From Marchantia polymorpha subsp. ruderalis (lineage: Eukaryota; Streptophyta; Marchantiopsida; Marchantiales; Marchantiaceae), in contig AP031359.1 of assembly GCA_037833965.1 (NCBI GenBank), positions 5,390,001-5,454,000 on the forward strand: a stretch of 64,000 bases of DNA. The letters run 5' to 3'. The position numbers were made by a program, and so were the translations under genes. The notes under the pieces were generated by a model. It was not told the origin of the DNA and ran no database searches. It was given only the letters and a program-made list of their open reading frames with translations. Each line of letters starts with the position of its first letter. The first letter of the stretch is position 1. Below are positions 30,919-41,329 of this stretch, in pieces.

Positions 30919-33900
30919 ATGTCGACAGGAGCAAGTGGGAGCAAACTAAGTGCGAGATCTGCCCGCAAGCTTCGTCGAGATTTAGAGAAAGCCGTGAAAG
31001 AGACACGGCGTCAGAATAAGAAAACACCAAAAAGAGTATCTAAGCCTAGTTCGGCCGACACCATTGGTGGAAATACTCCCAGTGACTCGGAACCAAACTT
31101 TGTGCTTACAATTCTGTTAGATATACTATCCACAGATTCCCTCAGTGATTTAGAACAGACCGCCGAGAGTCGTCGGCAGACGCACCTATGGCAGACGGAC
31201 AAGCCAATGCGCGGATGACCTTTGCTCCGCCGATTACCAAGCATTCCTATCCGAAGTATAAAGGGAGCGTGGATGACGATGATGCAGATTCCTACATCAA
31301 GCTGTTCGAATCAGTGTCTATCACTAACCGCGAGATCACCGATGAGGACAGACTGCGGATTTTTCCTAGTCTTCTGCGGAAGAAGGCGCGCAGTTGGTAT
31401 AACCACGAGAGCACCAACCCAAATGGTTTGCTAACGTGGGCTCAACTGAAGGAAAAGTTCCTTCGGCGTTTCCGTGAGCTTGGCTACGACAGTTGGGTGC
31501 TGACGAAGCTGCGTAACCTGCAGCGGGAGAAGAAGGAGAGTCTTCGTGACTACACAGAGAGGTTCCTATACCTTCTCGACAGAATACCAAAAACGGGGCC
31601 AGGATCCCCCTTCTCAGTCCAGCAAGCCGTGGATTGGTACGTGACCGGTTGAACCAGGGAGATGGAGACTTTCTGCAGACGCGGGAAGTGCGATACCATC
31701 GAAGATGTGATTGCATCGGCGGAAGCCTTTGAGACTTCCACTCTCAACCGAAGAGGGAGAGAGCGACGGGACTCGAAGGAACAAAAGCCGAAGGGAGGAC
31801 GGAGAAGGCGCAGAGGGGCTACACCGTCGTCGGAAGATCAGTCCTCGGACGAGGACTGTACCTCCTCCGAAGAAGAGGAGACCTCCTTGTTGGAGGAAGA
31901 GAAGAAGAGAAAGAAGCGCGGGGCAGCAAAGAAGAAAGGCCCAAGGCGAGCAAATATGGACAAGGCGTCGGGAGACATTGCATCGAAGGTAGAGACCCTG
32001 GTGAAGGACTTCGCCGACTTGAAAGTCCCTGTGGTGGGTGGTCAGGATCGACGGAAGTCTCCAGGGAGAGTGCGAGCGAACTTGTGGTGTACTACGTGCG
32101 GAGCGGTGGGACATGCAAATACTGAGTGTCTTATCGCCCGTTCGTCGTACCTCGTCAACGCAATAGAGTGGGCACCACCGTATTATGGGGAAAACCCTCC
32201 GTACTATGGCGAGGCGAGCGAAGAGGCAGCCTACGCCATCCAGTCGGTCCCTGCTACTACGCCGATTCCGCCAGTGCATATCCCCCGGTACCATCCGAGA
32301 GATAGGGCCACTACGGTGCCTGTGAGGCGCATGGCACCTCCAGGGACGTATGACCCACCGCCGCCGCGAGCTTGTTTTAATTGTGGGGAAGTGGGACACT
32401 ACTCACCTCAGTGCCCCAATCCCAAGAGACAAACCGGGTATGTTCCGAGCTGCAGAAACTGCAAGAAGTCTGGACATACCTCAGCAGAGTGCGATCAACC
32501 CCCAGTCCACCGGCCCACGGTGCGATTTGTGACGACTCCTGCCAAGGAGGACGTACAGGTCAACAAGGTCGAGGCGAGTTCGGACAAGAATGACGAGGAA
32601 GAAGAGTGGCCTGCAGAAGAGGTTATGTGCGGACGGGTGGAAACCCGCAGTTCGAAGCGATCGAAAGAAGAGGAACGAGATACTCGTAAGGACAGTCGAA
32701 AGGCCGATGATCGAAAAGGGAAGGGAGAAGAGAAGGCAAGTAGCAGGTCTGACTTGAGGCCTGCGCGAAAGCCTTTGGCTATACGCGAAACACTTGCAGC
32801 GCGGACTGACACACAGGTCGAGGATGAACCAATACGCGTGCTGAAGTGGGAGTACACTCCGGACATCAGGGACGAGGTTGCGGAATTGTTGAAAGAAGCG
32901 ATCCGCACCCGAAAGGAAACAGAAGGAAGGAACATACCAACGCCCTCTGTCGCCCGGACGTCTGCACCCTTGGAACCGCGCAAGACGTCGGCGTCAAGCC
33001 GACACGCCCACTATGACTTAGTAGAAGATATCGGAAATCAGCGAGCTAACATCACGTTCAACCAGCTCCTCGACGACAACAAGACGTATCAAAAGATGTT
33101 GGTGCTTTCGCTACGCCGACCCCGGAAGCCGCGTGCAGCCAAACTTCCCCAGGTGTACCAAGTAACCAGTGAGGACCAAGGACCTCCGGAGATCGATGTG
33201 GAGATAAGCGGGTGTTGTGTACGCAAAGTACCAGTAGACTCCGGATCGGGAGTCAACATAATGACTGAGGACACTGCGCTGGCTTTGGGGTTCAGTGTTT
33301 TCGAACCTACGAAACGCGTGTTGAGGTTGGCAGATCAGACGCGGAGGATGCTTTTGGGTATGCTGCGCAATATCCGAACCAACATCGGAGGTGCGGAGTT
33401 TCCATTGATCTATATCATCCTGCAGCCTCTGGTGAAGCAAGGATATGACATCCTGCTCGGGCAACCGTGGCTATACGGCGCGCAAGTACGATGTGACTGG
33501 CGTAGGCATCGCCTTAAGTTTCCCCATCCCAAATATCCGTCCAGGACTATCACCGTCCCTTGACCCAAGATCCCTCATGAGGGGGAGACACCATCGACGA
33601 GTGCGGGTTACACTTCGGGAGCGGACAGTGATTCGTCTATTCGGTCAGATTACTGGACTCCCGATTCCGATTATTTTGTGGGATTTGTCGCGTGTTGTTC
33701 TGTAGAGGAGGAACTGGACGCTATTTAGCCGGAGGACGAATATCAATTAACGGTGGGACTGGGAAGAAGTGAGACGAGTCACACAGAGGGCATTGTGAAT
33801 CCTAGTGACTGTCACGAAGTACAACTTAGTCCTGGTAAGTGCTTGAAAGTATCGAGCACGGTGAAAGGAGAAGAGCTAAGGGAGGTACAGGCCTTCCTTC

Positions 33901-35148
33901 GCCACTACGCAGATGTCTTCGCCTGGAGAATAGAGGACATGAAGGGAATACCTGCGCGGTATGGGGAACACCGAATTGATTTATTGGATGAGGCAGTTCC
34001 AATACGTCAACGCCAGTACCTGCTCAACCCCAAATACTCCTTGCTAGTTAAGGAGGAAATAGATAAGTATCTGAGCGCAGGTATTATATACCCAGTGCTC
34101 AGCAGTGAATGGGTATCCCCGATTGTCATCGTACCGAAGAAATTGACGGGTAAGATAAGGGTGTGTCAGAATTTCAGAAAGTTGAACGCGGCAACGTGTA
34201 AGGATCATCACCCTCTTCCATTCACGGATGCCATTTTAGACCATGTCGCGGGACATGAGTGCTATAGTTTTCTAGACGGGTTCTCGGGTTACAATCAGGT
34301 GTCTATCCGGGAGCAGGACAAGGATAAGACGACATTCACAACTGATTGGAGAACCTACGCGTACCACAAGATGCCCTTTGGTCTGTGCAATGCACCTGCC
34401 ACCTTCCAGCGGATGATGACCAACATTTTCCAGGAGCAATTGAGGAAGTTCTTAGAAATATTCATAGACGACTTCTTCGTCTTTGAAAAACGGTCGGAAC
34501 ACCTGGGGCACCTGAGACAGACCTTTGATAGATGCAGGGAGAGCAGTTTATTGCTACACCCAGAAAAATGTTTTTTCTTCATGACCAGCGGAATCCTGTT
34601 GGGTCATCTCCTTTCGTCGAATGGCATCGCAGTAGACACCGAGAAGGTTAAGGTCATCCTCGAACTAGAGCCACCAACGAATCTGAGGGAGCTGCGAGCA
34701 TTTCTTGGTCAGGTGGGATACTACCAAAGATTCATACACATGTATGCGATCTTGGCGGCCGACCTGACCAAGTTGCTAAAGAAGGACGAGCCCTATGAAT
34801 GGGGTGAGAAGCAGCAGTCAGCGTTCGAGGCTCTCAAAGCTAAACTTACGACCGCTCCGGTACTAAGAAGTCCAGACTGGGACCGGCCTTTCCACGTCTA
34901 CGTCGACACATCGGCATTCGCCATTGGTGTCGTCTTAAGTCAGAAGTATGACAACAAAAAGAACTACCCGATTTATTTTGCGAGCCGCCAGCTATCACTA
35001 GCAGAAAGGAAGTACACCACGACGGAGAGAGAAGCGTTGGGAATGGTGTATTCCTGCAAGAAGTTTAGACACAACTTAATCTGCTACGAGTTTGTGTTCC
35101 ATGTGGGTCACTACGCCTTGCAGCATCTAGTAAAGAAAGCAGATCTGT
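30919..35148 (+). pseudogene. gag-pro-pol of the family A element, truncated before integrase
   Basis: Gag N-terminus at about 30919 (KLRRDLEKAVKETRR), then a frameshift into the main frame. Gag core 31188-31960 (KKARSWYNHES, WAQLKEKFLRRFRELGY, LRDYTERFLYLLDRIP). Three CCHC knuckles near 32090, 32370 and 32450 (CTTCGAVGHANTEC, CFNCGEVGHYSPQC, CRNCKKSGHTSAEC). Aspartic protease with DSGSGVNIM near 33237. Reverse transcriptase 33900-34750 with LDGFSGYNQV and catalytic FIDDFFVF at 34461. RNase H from about 34860 (DTSAFAIGVVLSQ, TTTEREALGMVYSCKKFR) with HVGHYALQHL where a DH is expected, so a catalytic aspartate is lost. Gag, protease and RT share one frame, interrupted by TGA at 31650, TGA at 33561 (Trp codon in the other copy) and TAG near 33726. 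Integrase is absent. Confidence 0.85.
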
Positions 35149-35469
35149 CACCGGTGCATCAAAATAGAGTGAAACTAGATGATCTCGGAGAATCTCGTAG
35201 AATCTCGTAGAATCGAGGAGTTGGGCGCAACGTCTGGGACAGACGCCACCCTAAACGACGGGCTCTGAAGGAGTACCCCTTGGGCGCAAGGCGCATAATC
35301 CGCCTTCGGCGCTACGCCCTCGGCGCTAGAGGAATCCCTCAGAATCTAAGCAATTCCCAAACGCCTTGACTTGGTTAGGGTTTCGTTGGAAAGAACTTGA
35401 CGCGCTGGTTCTAACAAGTCCGAGAACGCCCGGAACGGATCAGGACTCAGGGAGTTGTGACGGTCGAAA

Positions 35470-36060
35470 GATACAAAGACCTTCGCCTACGCATAGGCGA
35501 GGGAAGTTCGCCTACGCATAGGCGAAATAGGGTTGACGTCGGCGGGGAGTCCGCCGAGAATGCCGCCTACGCATAGGCGGGGAGGATTTGCACCTACGCA
35601 TAGGCGAACAGAAATCGCCTACGCATAGGCGCTTCGGCGTCGGCGGGAAGTCCGCCTTCGGCCCTAGGAATCCGCCTTCGAGGTTGGAACTTGTACGGCG
35701 CCTTCGGCGCCAGCGCATCACGGTTGGGCGAGGACCCAACGGAGTAGCAAAAATCCGTACGGACCGTACGGACTTTACGGACTTTACGGACGAGTGCGCC
35801 TTCGGCCGGTCGGGGTTCCGGAGACAAGAGCGCCGACGGAGCGGCGAGAGAGATGGACAGACTGGACGGAGTCCGTTGACCGCGCTCAATGCCTTCGGCA
35901 CAGCCGCCTTTGGCGCTGCGCCTGCGGCGAGGGACCTGCGCGGACGAACGTCCTGTGTGCGGACGGAATTCGCCTACGCATAGGCGAGCGTCTACGCAAA
36001 GGCAGATGAAGTTCTGCGCCGGCGGAAACTCCGCCAGGGATTCTGCCTACGCAGAAGGTA
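35470..36060 (+). repeat. CGCCTACGCATAGGCG hairpin array with GCCTTCGGCG units
   Basis: At least six copies of the near-palindrome CGCCTA-CGCA-TAGGCG occur between 35480 and 35630 and another near 35975, interspersed with CGCCTTCGGCG units. Each has a 6-bp stem and 4-base loop. Further copies lie inside the ORF at 37665-37780, 28085-28170 and, on the other strand, 59150-59280. Spacing is irregular, unlike a CRISPR or a tandem satellite. Confidence 0.8.
35757..35792 (+). repeat. Four-copy 9-bp tandem repeat
   Basis: GTACGGACC, GTACGGACT, TTACGGACT, TTACGGACG in direct succession in the LTR leader. Imperfect minisatellite. Confidence 0.75.
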
Positions 36061-36340
36061 GTTCGACTTTTGTCCTATGCGCGGACGAACGCCTTCGGCG
36101 AAGCGGGACTAGCCAAGTTGAAGTACGAATGAGTGTAGCGCGTCGGCGAGAAATCCGCCTTCGGCGCTGCGCGACCATGGCCGCGGCGTGGTACGCTGGC
36201 GGAGTTCAAATTACCAATTCGAGCGTGTGAGTGAAGTCGGCGTCGGCGGAGCGTGAAGCCGCGCGTGAGAGAGAAGGCCGTTATACCGCGGAGCCGGCGC
36301 GGCCATCAAGTGATTCCACTTTCACGACCGAGAGCCGACC

Positions 36341-37222
36341 ATGACCTCTTGCGAGCGGACAGAGGACGCCCCATTCTTGAATTGGCGATTTCAATTTCTG
36401 GTGCGAGCTGCGCGCGTCCACCTTCTAGCTGAGAGACGTTCTAGACATCACCGCGCGGAGAGTTACTCGGTGCCTGGGAGAGAATTGAGTGCGCGACAAT
36501 TGGAATTGAGAGAGATTAGAGTTTGCAGAGGAAACAGAATCGCGAGCAAGAGGCTCGGGCAGAGCAGAGAGAGAGTTGCGCAAACCAATTTCAAGAACGC
36601 AATGTTGAAATGGATGAGGCTACGGATGGTGCCACTCAAGCTACCGCCGAATGGGTTGCGTGCCTTTGAGGACCGGCTGATTCCAAGGAAACTAGAATTC
36701 TTGCTGTGGGGATGGAATTACGTGTGCGCACACATGGTGCGCGAATGGCTAGACGAGGAACGACAACCTACGCGCGGTTTACGTTCGCACATAGATAGAT
36801 GGACTGTCCGCGATTGGGGACAGGCATTACGGAGGTGCGCAGGTGAGGACGGGTACCTCCTGTTCGCCAGTGAAAGCGTCAAGGTAACGAAGCATGACAA
36901 AGCCTCCTTCGTGGAATTGTTCAAGCGGGAGAGGTCTTCCAAGAACAGGTACAGGACCCGCGACTACAAAGATCGTTTCCGCATGACCGTAGCGATGGCG
37001 CTGCTGCAATTGTTGCAGCTGCACCGCACTACGTACATCACGTTGTGGCAGGTGTCCTTCGTAGAGCTCACATTGGCCGGAGCTCCAGTTCACTGGTCGC
37101 GTATCCTGCATAGGGTGATGCGACAGCATGCGTTTGAGGAGCGGGGAGGAACTCTCAATCACCTCTCCCCCTTCTTGATAAATTTTTATCGAGCGATGAA
37201 TTGTTTAACCGCGGCCGAGTGA
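36341..37222 (+). pseudogene. LTR-resident ORF in the 3' LTR, N-terminal Athila-ORF1-like domain
   Basis: A 293-codon open stretch, the longest copy of this domain. RLRMVPLKLPPNGLRAFEDR, FLLWGWNYVCAHMVREWLDE, WGQALRRCAGEDGYLLF, KNRYRTRDYKDRFRMTVAMA and TTYITLWQVSFVELTLAGAP follow in order. It ends with HWSRILHRVMRQHAFEERGG and NHLSPFLINFYRAMNCLTAAE, then TGA at 37220. Copy A2 has CGA at the corresponding place, so the stop looks like C-to-T. The true start may be near FKNAM (about 36591), which A2 shares. Likeness to Athila ORF1/plant transposon proteins is by motif pattern only. Confidence 0.65.
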
Positions 37223-39405
37223 GCTCGATTTCCGCCATTGTCAGTCGACCATCCCGGGAGGTATGTGCGGGACAATGAGGTGGACACCGACGCGGAGGAT
37301 TCGCCGACTTCCACTCCACCGACTCAACAGGACGCGAGGAGAAACGCATCCGCAGCGCGAGTACCGCGGAAGCGAAGATGGAGAGAGAAACCGGAGAAGG
37401 AGCAACATCAAGAATCAGTTGCTCTCACCCGGAAGCGGTCACTGCACGAAGTCTGCAGCCGGCCGAAGCAGAAGGCGCGCAGGCTTTTGTTACCGGCCAG
37501 CTGCGCGGAAACGGCGACGATCGCCACAGAGAAGGGAAGTCCGTCCCCGGAGAAGGATGGAACTACGCGGACGGCTGAAGGGGCAGAAGACCACCTTACG
37601 CCTTCGGCAGGAGAGACACGACCTTCGGGTCAGGAGTTATCACGTGCGGCACGGATGAGTGTGCCGCCTACGCATAGGCGACTCCCTGTGGATAGGCGAC
37701 CCCTTGCGGACGTGGATTTGTGCCTACGCATAGGCAGAGAAATTTCGCCTACGCATAGGCGGGTGCCTACGCATAGGCAGGACTCACCCCCGGTGCAACG
37801 CAGGAAGGGGTAGGAGCCGGCGGAAGATCCGCCTTCGGCTCAAGGGCCTTCGGGACAAGGCCCTCCGGCGGGAAGATCGTTGGAATATGCGCCTTCGGCG
37901 CCAGGGCCTTCGAGCCAGCGAGTTACAACTAGAGAGCCGGCGGAAACCGCGCCTTCGGCGGGAAATCCGTTGGAAGATGCGCCTTCGGCGGAAGGGCCTT
38001 CGGGCCAAGGGACATCGGGCGGGCTGCCTTCGGCTCTACCGCCTTCGGCGGATGAAGCGCCGGGATTTGCGCCTACGCGTAGGCCGGACGCATCCCTGGC
38101 GCAGAACCTAAGGGTGGAGCAGGACCGATCGGTGGAGCGGGACCTAACGGAGGAGCGGATTGTCTGTCCGCAAGATGAAATTCGTGCGCGCGATGCACAA
38201 TTACACCCTGCGCAGGTACATTCCGCGCGATCGTCTTCGGCGGTAGACGCCGGCGGCGAAGAAGTCGCAGTCGCGATACGACAGGCGGACGATGGGGATG
38301 TGGCACGGCCGCATTCATCCACCGCCTTGGACATTTTAGCAGGGAGCAGCGAGGCTGCAGGAGCGCCAGCGGCGGCAGAACGTGCAGACATCTCGCAGCC
38401 CCACCCAGGTCAGTCGCCGACGCAATCAATGGCGACCGAACTCCTCAATTCAGAGGATGACGAAGAAGGAGGATCCACTATTATAAGTGTTGGGATCAGG
38501 ATCCACCGAGGAGGAGGAATTGGTAGGTGCGCCGGCGGCGGCGCTCTGTGAGCAGGTAGTACCTCTGCTGAGGTACTTGGATCGCAAGATGGAGAAGTAC
38601 GCGGATCCTCGCCAGCTTGGGTCCTACGTCGAGTTAGTGCGCAGGCCAACTCGCACTAAAATCCACACCAGCAAGTTGCTAGCCCGTGTGGACCGGGAAC
38701 TTAAGGATCTGCGGGAGAAGCATGAGTGCCTGTGGGGTCAGTACAACCTCAATAGGAAGTTGTACAAACACTTCGACAGGGTGAAGGATGGGAGACTGGA
38801 AGAGCTCGCCACGGAGCAAGTGAAGCTCACGGAAGCGCTGGGTTCTAAGCAGGCTCAGAATCAAATTTTGTCAGAGGAGCTCGTGTGACACACGCGGTTG
38901 TTAGAGCAGTGTCAACTCGCACGACAGGCGGATGAGGAATTAATCCGCAGGCTGCAATCTGAGTGCGGAGAATTGAGAGCACAGCGTGCGGAGGCCGAAT
39001 CGTAGTTGGTTGTGGTTGAAGACGATCGCCGGCAGGAGGAAGAACGCACGAAGGAAGAGATGGCGAGGCGAGTCACCCACTGTCTCAGGGGGCTACGCCC
39101 ACTAGGAAGTGGCGGCGTAGGAGAAACTCACACTGCGTGAGTTAGAGCTTCGTGCGGCCGAGTTGTTGACAGGTGACAGTCGAAGTCGGCAGCGAGTGGC
39201 GAAGAAGCTGGATTCTTTTCTGTCGAAGTCGCGGGACACCATGGCCACCCTTGAGACGGAGGTTTCCGCCGTGTTGCGGCGTTTGGAACTGCGCAGTCGA
39301 GCTGAAGACTGGCAGGGTAGAGAGTTAGTGCGCGGCAGTCCGTCGCGCAGGAGGCGAAGCACAGGTTCTGCGGAGTGTAGTGTAGCGTGGTTCCGTGCAG
39401 GCGTG
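37223..39405 (+). pseudogene. LTR-resident ORF in the 3' LTR, linker to C-terminal block
   Basis: It continues in the same frame as the N-terminal domain: RYVRDNEVDTDAED, RVPRKRRWREKPEKE, PKQKARRLLLPAS, then a PPTHRR/SPTHRR segment encoded by CCTACGCATAGG palindromes. After TAG at 37811 (AAG in the 5' LTR) comes PSA-rich linker to about 38480. A shift near 38485 gives LVGAPAAALCEQVVPLLRYL, DRKMEKYADP, YVELVRRPTRTKIHTSK and a coiled coil. TGA at 38886 (CGA in the 5' LTR, a C-to-T change after insertion) precedes the C-terminal block LLTGDSRSRQRVAKKL...LRRLELRSRAEDW, ending about 39405. The intact protein would be roughly 900-1000 residues; that figure is an estimate. Confidence 0.65.
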
Positions 39406-39444
39406 TAGCGTAGTGCAGTGTAGTGTTAGTTAGGACTTAGAAGG

Positions 39445-39473
39445 TATAAAGTAGTTCAAGGCGTCTTGCCTTG
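39445..39473 (+). promoter_or_regulatory. 3' LTR TATAAA box with CAAGGC/GCCTTG stem-loop
   Basis: TATAAA 39445-39450, CAAGGC 39457-39462, GCCTTG 39468-39473; identical to the 5' LTR element. Confidence 0.55.
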
Positions 39474-40200
39474 GGATTTTTCCATTTTCGGAAGTGCAGA
39501 TCAGGAACTCATTTTCTCTCCGTGTTTGTGTCTTTAGTTCTGTCACCACGCAAGAGGAGCTACACCTTGGCGGTCCGCATTGTGTAGCTGAAGGCCTTCG
39601 GCCGAATGTTCAGAGCTAGTACATTGGTTAGAGACTTGAGTAGTTCGGATCTTCACCTGCGGGTGATTGCCGATACTCAAAGCCAGTGACGAGTTAGATA
39701 CTTGAACAGTTTCGCCCCTACACCTTCGGGTGATTGTTTCTGATTGTACTCCTTCGGGATTTTTCCCCTGAATGCCAAAGTGAAGTTTTGCTACTTCGTG
39801 TAAGCCTTGGTTGTAAATTCAGGTTACGCTGCAGCAGGTGCCTTGAGGGTAACCCCTGTAGTATTTCTGGGAATGACAAGTGCCTGAGAATTCAAACTCT
39901 TCAATAGACTGTTATGGTGTGTTACTGGAACGTTTCTCAGTGAGTCCTTCCGTGCGGACCTGTGTTCTCTGCGCGTTTTGTGAGTTGAGCGTGTTGTTCA
40001 CCGCGTGTGAGTGACTTCGATCCGAAGTAGGAAGTCCAACCCGGGTTCCCTACGCTAGCAGAAAGCTAGTGGAAGGGTTGTAAATGCCGGAGTTGGAAGT
40101 CACTACCCGTAGCTTTGTTGAGTACTCGCGAGAGACTTTCCCCCTGAAATCTTAAGTAGAGGTCCTAACCGATCTCAGGGTTGTGTTTCTGTAGTTTCAG

Positions 40201-40226
40201 GTGTGTGTGTGTGTGTGTGTGTGTGT
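40201..40226 (+). repeat. (GT)13 microsatellite in the 3' LTR
   Basis: Thirteen GT units; the equivalent 5' LTR site (30609-30630) has eleven, showing slippage since insertion. Confidence 0.9.
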
Positions 40227-40432
40227 TGAGTGAACTACGCTGCACTGTGCGACCTCCGAGTGAGCTCCGAGTGAACACTTGCAGTATTTCTGGGAGTGAC
40301 AGTCGCCTGAGAATTCAAACTCCTCAATAGTCTGTTAAATGTGACACTTTGTACCCTGTGTGTTCCTCTGTCTTTGTGGGTTTGACCTTTCTACTACTAT
40401 ATTGCAGTTTTAGCCTTTAGTGGGTTATTACA

Positions 40433-40437
40433 ACGTG
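40433..40437. repeat. Target-site duplication ACGTG (right)
   Basis: Matches 27154-27158. Confidence 0.9.
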
Positions 40438-40494
40438 ATAGTCAACCTATTATTAGTTAAAAAAGAAGACAATCATCAACGTAGCAATCCAATA

Positions 40495-41242
40495 GGTTGA
40501 AGGTGTTGATGTGGAACATAAGAAGCCTATCTACAACAAAGTATGTGAATGCACATCCAATTTGAAAGATGGCGGACATCATCAACATTGTGGAGACTTA
40601 GAAGCATGAAAGCAATGCTTTTGGAAAGATACATGGATTTACTTTGTTGGGATCTACTTGGAACCATAGAAATTGACGAGCAGAAAGAGGCTTTGGAGGC
40701 ATTGCTACTTTCATCAAATCTGAACTTCTTACTATGATACATTTTGAAATCCAAGATATTGGAAAATAATATCATCTGCTTTGTCTTGGATTGATTAGAG
40801 TATCTTACAATAATTTGGCAGTTTGTTACTTTGTATCATTATACATGTAGATCTACTCCACAAGCATTTGCAATCAAAGTCAACCATTCTATTGGTTCAT
40901 AGATGTTCTCAAATATCAAGACAAAGATGAAGTTTTTCTTGTTGAAGACTTTAATGGCCGTATATTTTTTGCTCAATTTACACAATTTGATGATTCCTTG
41001 TCTTTGCTCTCTTTTGAAGAAAGTAACAATAGTGTGTGGTTTAGAATTTCTTGTGATCCTTCTACAAATGATTTGACCGAGCATTTTTTGACTTTTGGAG
41101 CCATATGTAATATGAAAGTTCTCAATGGTGTTTCATTCTTTCCCAACTCTCACTCCAATATATGTTTTTACTCTATTGGCTTTATAACAATTAATTATCT
41201 TTTGTCCTTTGCCACTAATAGTTCATTTATCTCAACCTTCTA
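40495..41242 (+). pseudogene. LINE APE-type endonuclease remnant
   Basis: VLMWNIRSLSTTKY (the N-terminal Trp-Asn motif), FTLLGSTWNHR, GGIATFIKSELLTM, then VFLVEDFNGRI (equivalent of GDFN) and a later DDSLSLLSFEE segment. These are the ordered motifs of an exonuclease-endonuclease-phosphatase domain of LINEs. Several stops and shifts; the GDFN glycine is replaced. It would nick target DNA to prime reverse transcription; here inactive. Confidence 0.55.
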
Positions 41243-41329
41243 GAGCCTCAATCAGAATCAGATCATACACCTCTTTTATTTACTCAAAATTAATTTCTCT
41301 CTACATGTCATTATGTTTCTACATCTCAC

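Larger units (their letters stand above)
27159..40432 (+). mobile_element. Family A Ty3/gypsy LTR retrotransposon with giant ORF-bearing LTRs, 13.3 kb
   Basis: 5' LTR 27159-30835, PBS 30858-30875, gag-pro-pol to about 35148, 3' LTR 35149-40432, perfect ACGTG target duplication. A full LTR would be about 5.36 kb. The 5' LTR has lost about 1.7 kb internally and the 3' LTR its first about 79 bp. Apart from these gaps the two LTRs are nearly identical by eye. Integrase and polypurine tract are absent: pol breaks off in RNase H and joins the 3' LTR. The element cannot transpose alone in this form. Confidence 0.9.
35149..40432 (+). repeat. 3' LTR of the family A element (5284 bp, first about 79 bp missing)
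   Basis: It begins at CACCGGTGCATC, equivalent to position about 80 of the 5' LTR, and ends GGGTTATTACA followed by ACGTG. It is the longest LTR in the window, retaining leader, palindrome array, whole LTR ORF and promoter region. The missing start together with the missing integrase/polypurine tract means the pol-LTR junction is a deletion point. Confidence 0.88.

Noticed and set aside
30836..35148. Autonomous, active retrotransposon
   Set aside because: In-frame stops, a gag frameshift, RNase H damage and the absence of integrase and polypurine tract rule out autonomy.
35470..36060. CRISPR-like array of short palindromic repeats
   Set aside because: Spacing is irregular, repeats also lie within coding sequence, and the context is a plant-type LTR retrotransposon; no cas genes are present.
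36341..37222. Intact single-domain host gene of 293 codons
   Set aside because: It is the N-terminal piece of the LTR ORF. The frame continues after one TGA, and homologous copies are at 16250 and, reversed, at 13640.
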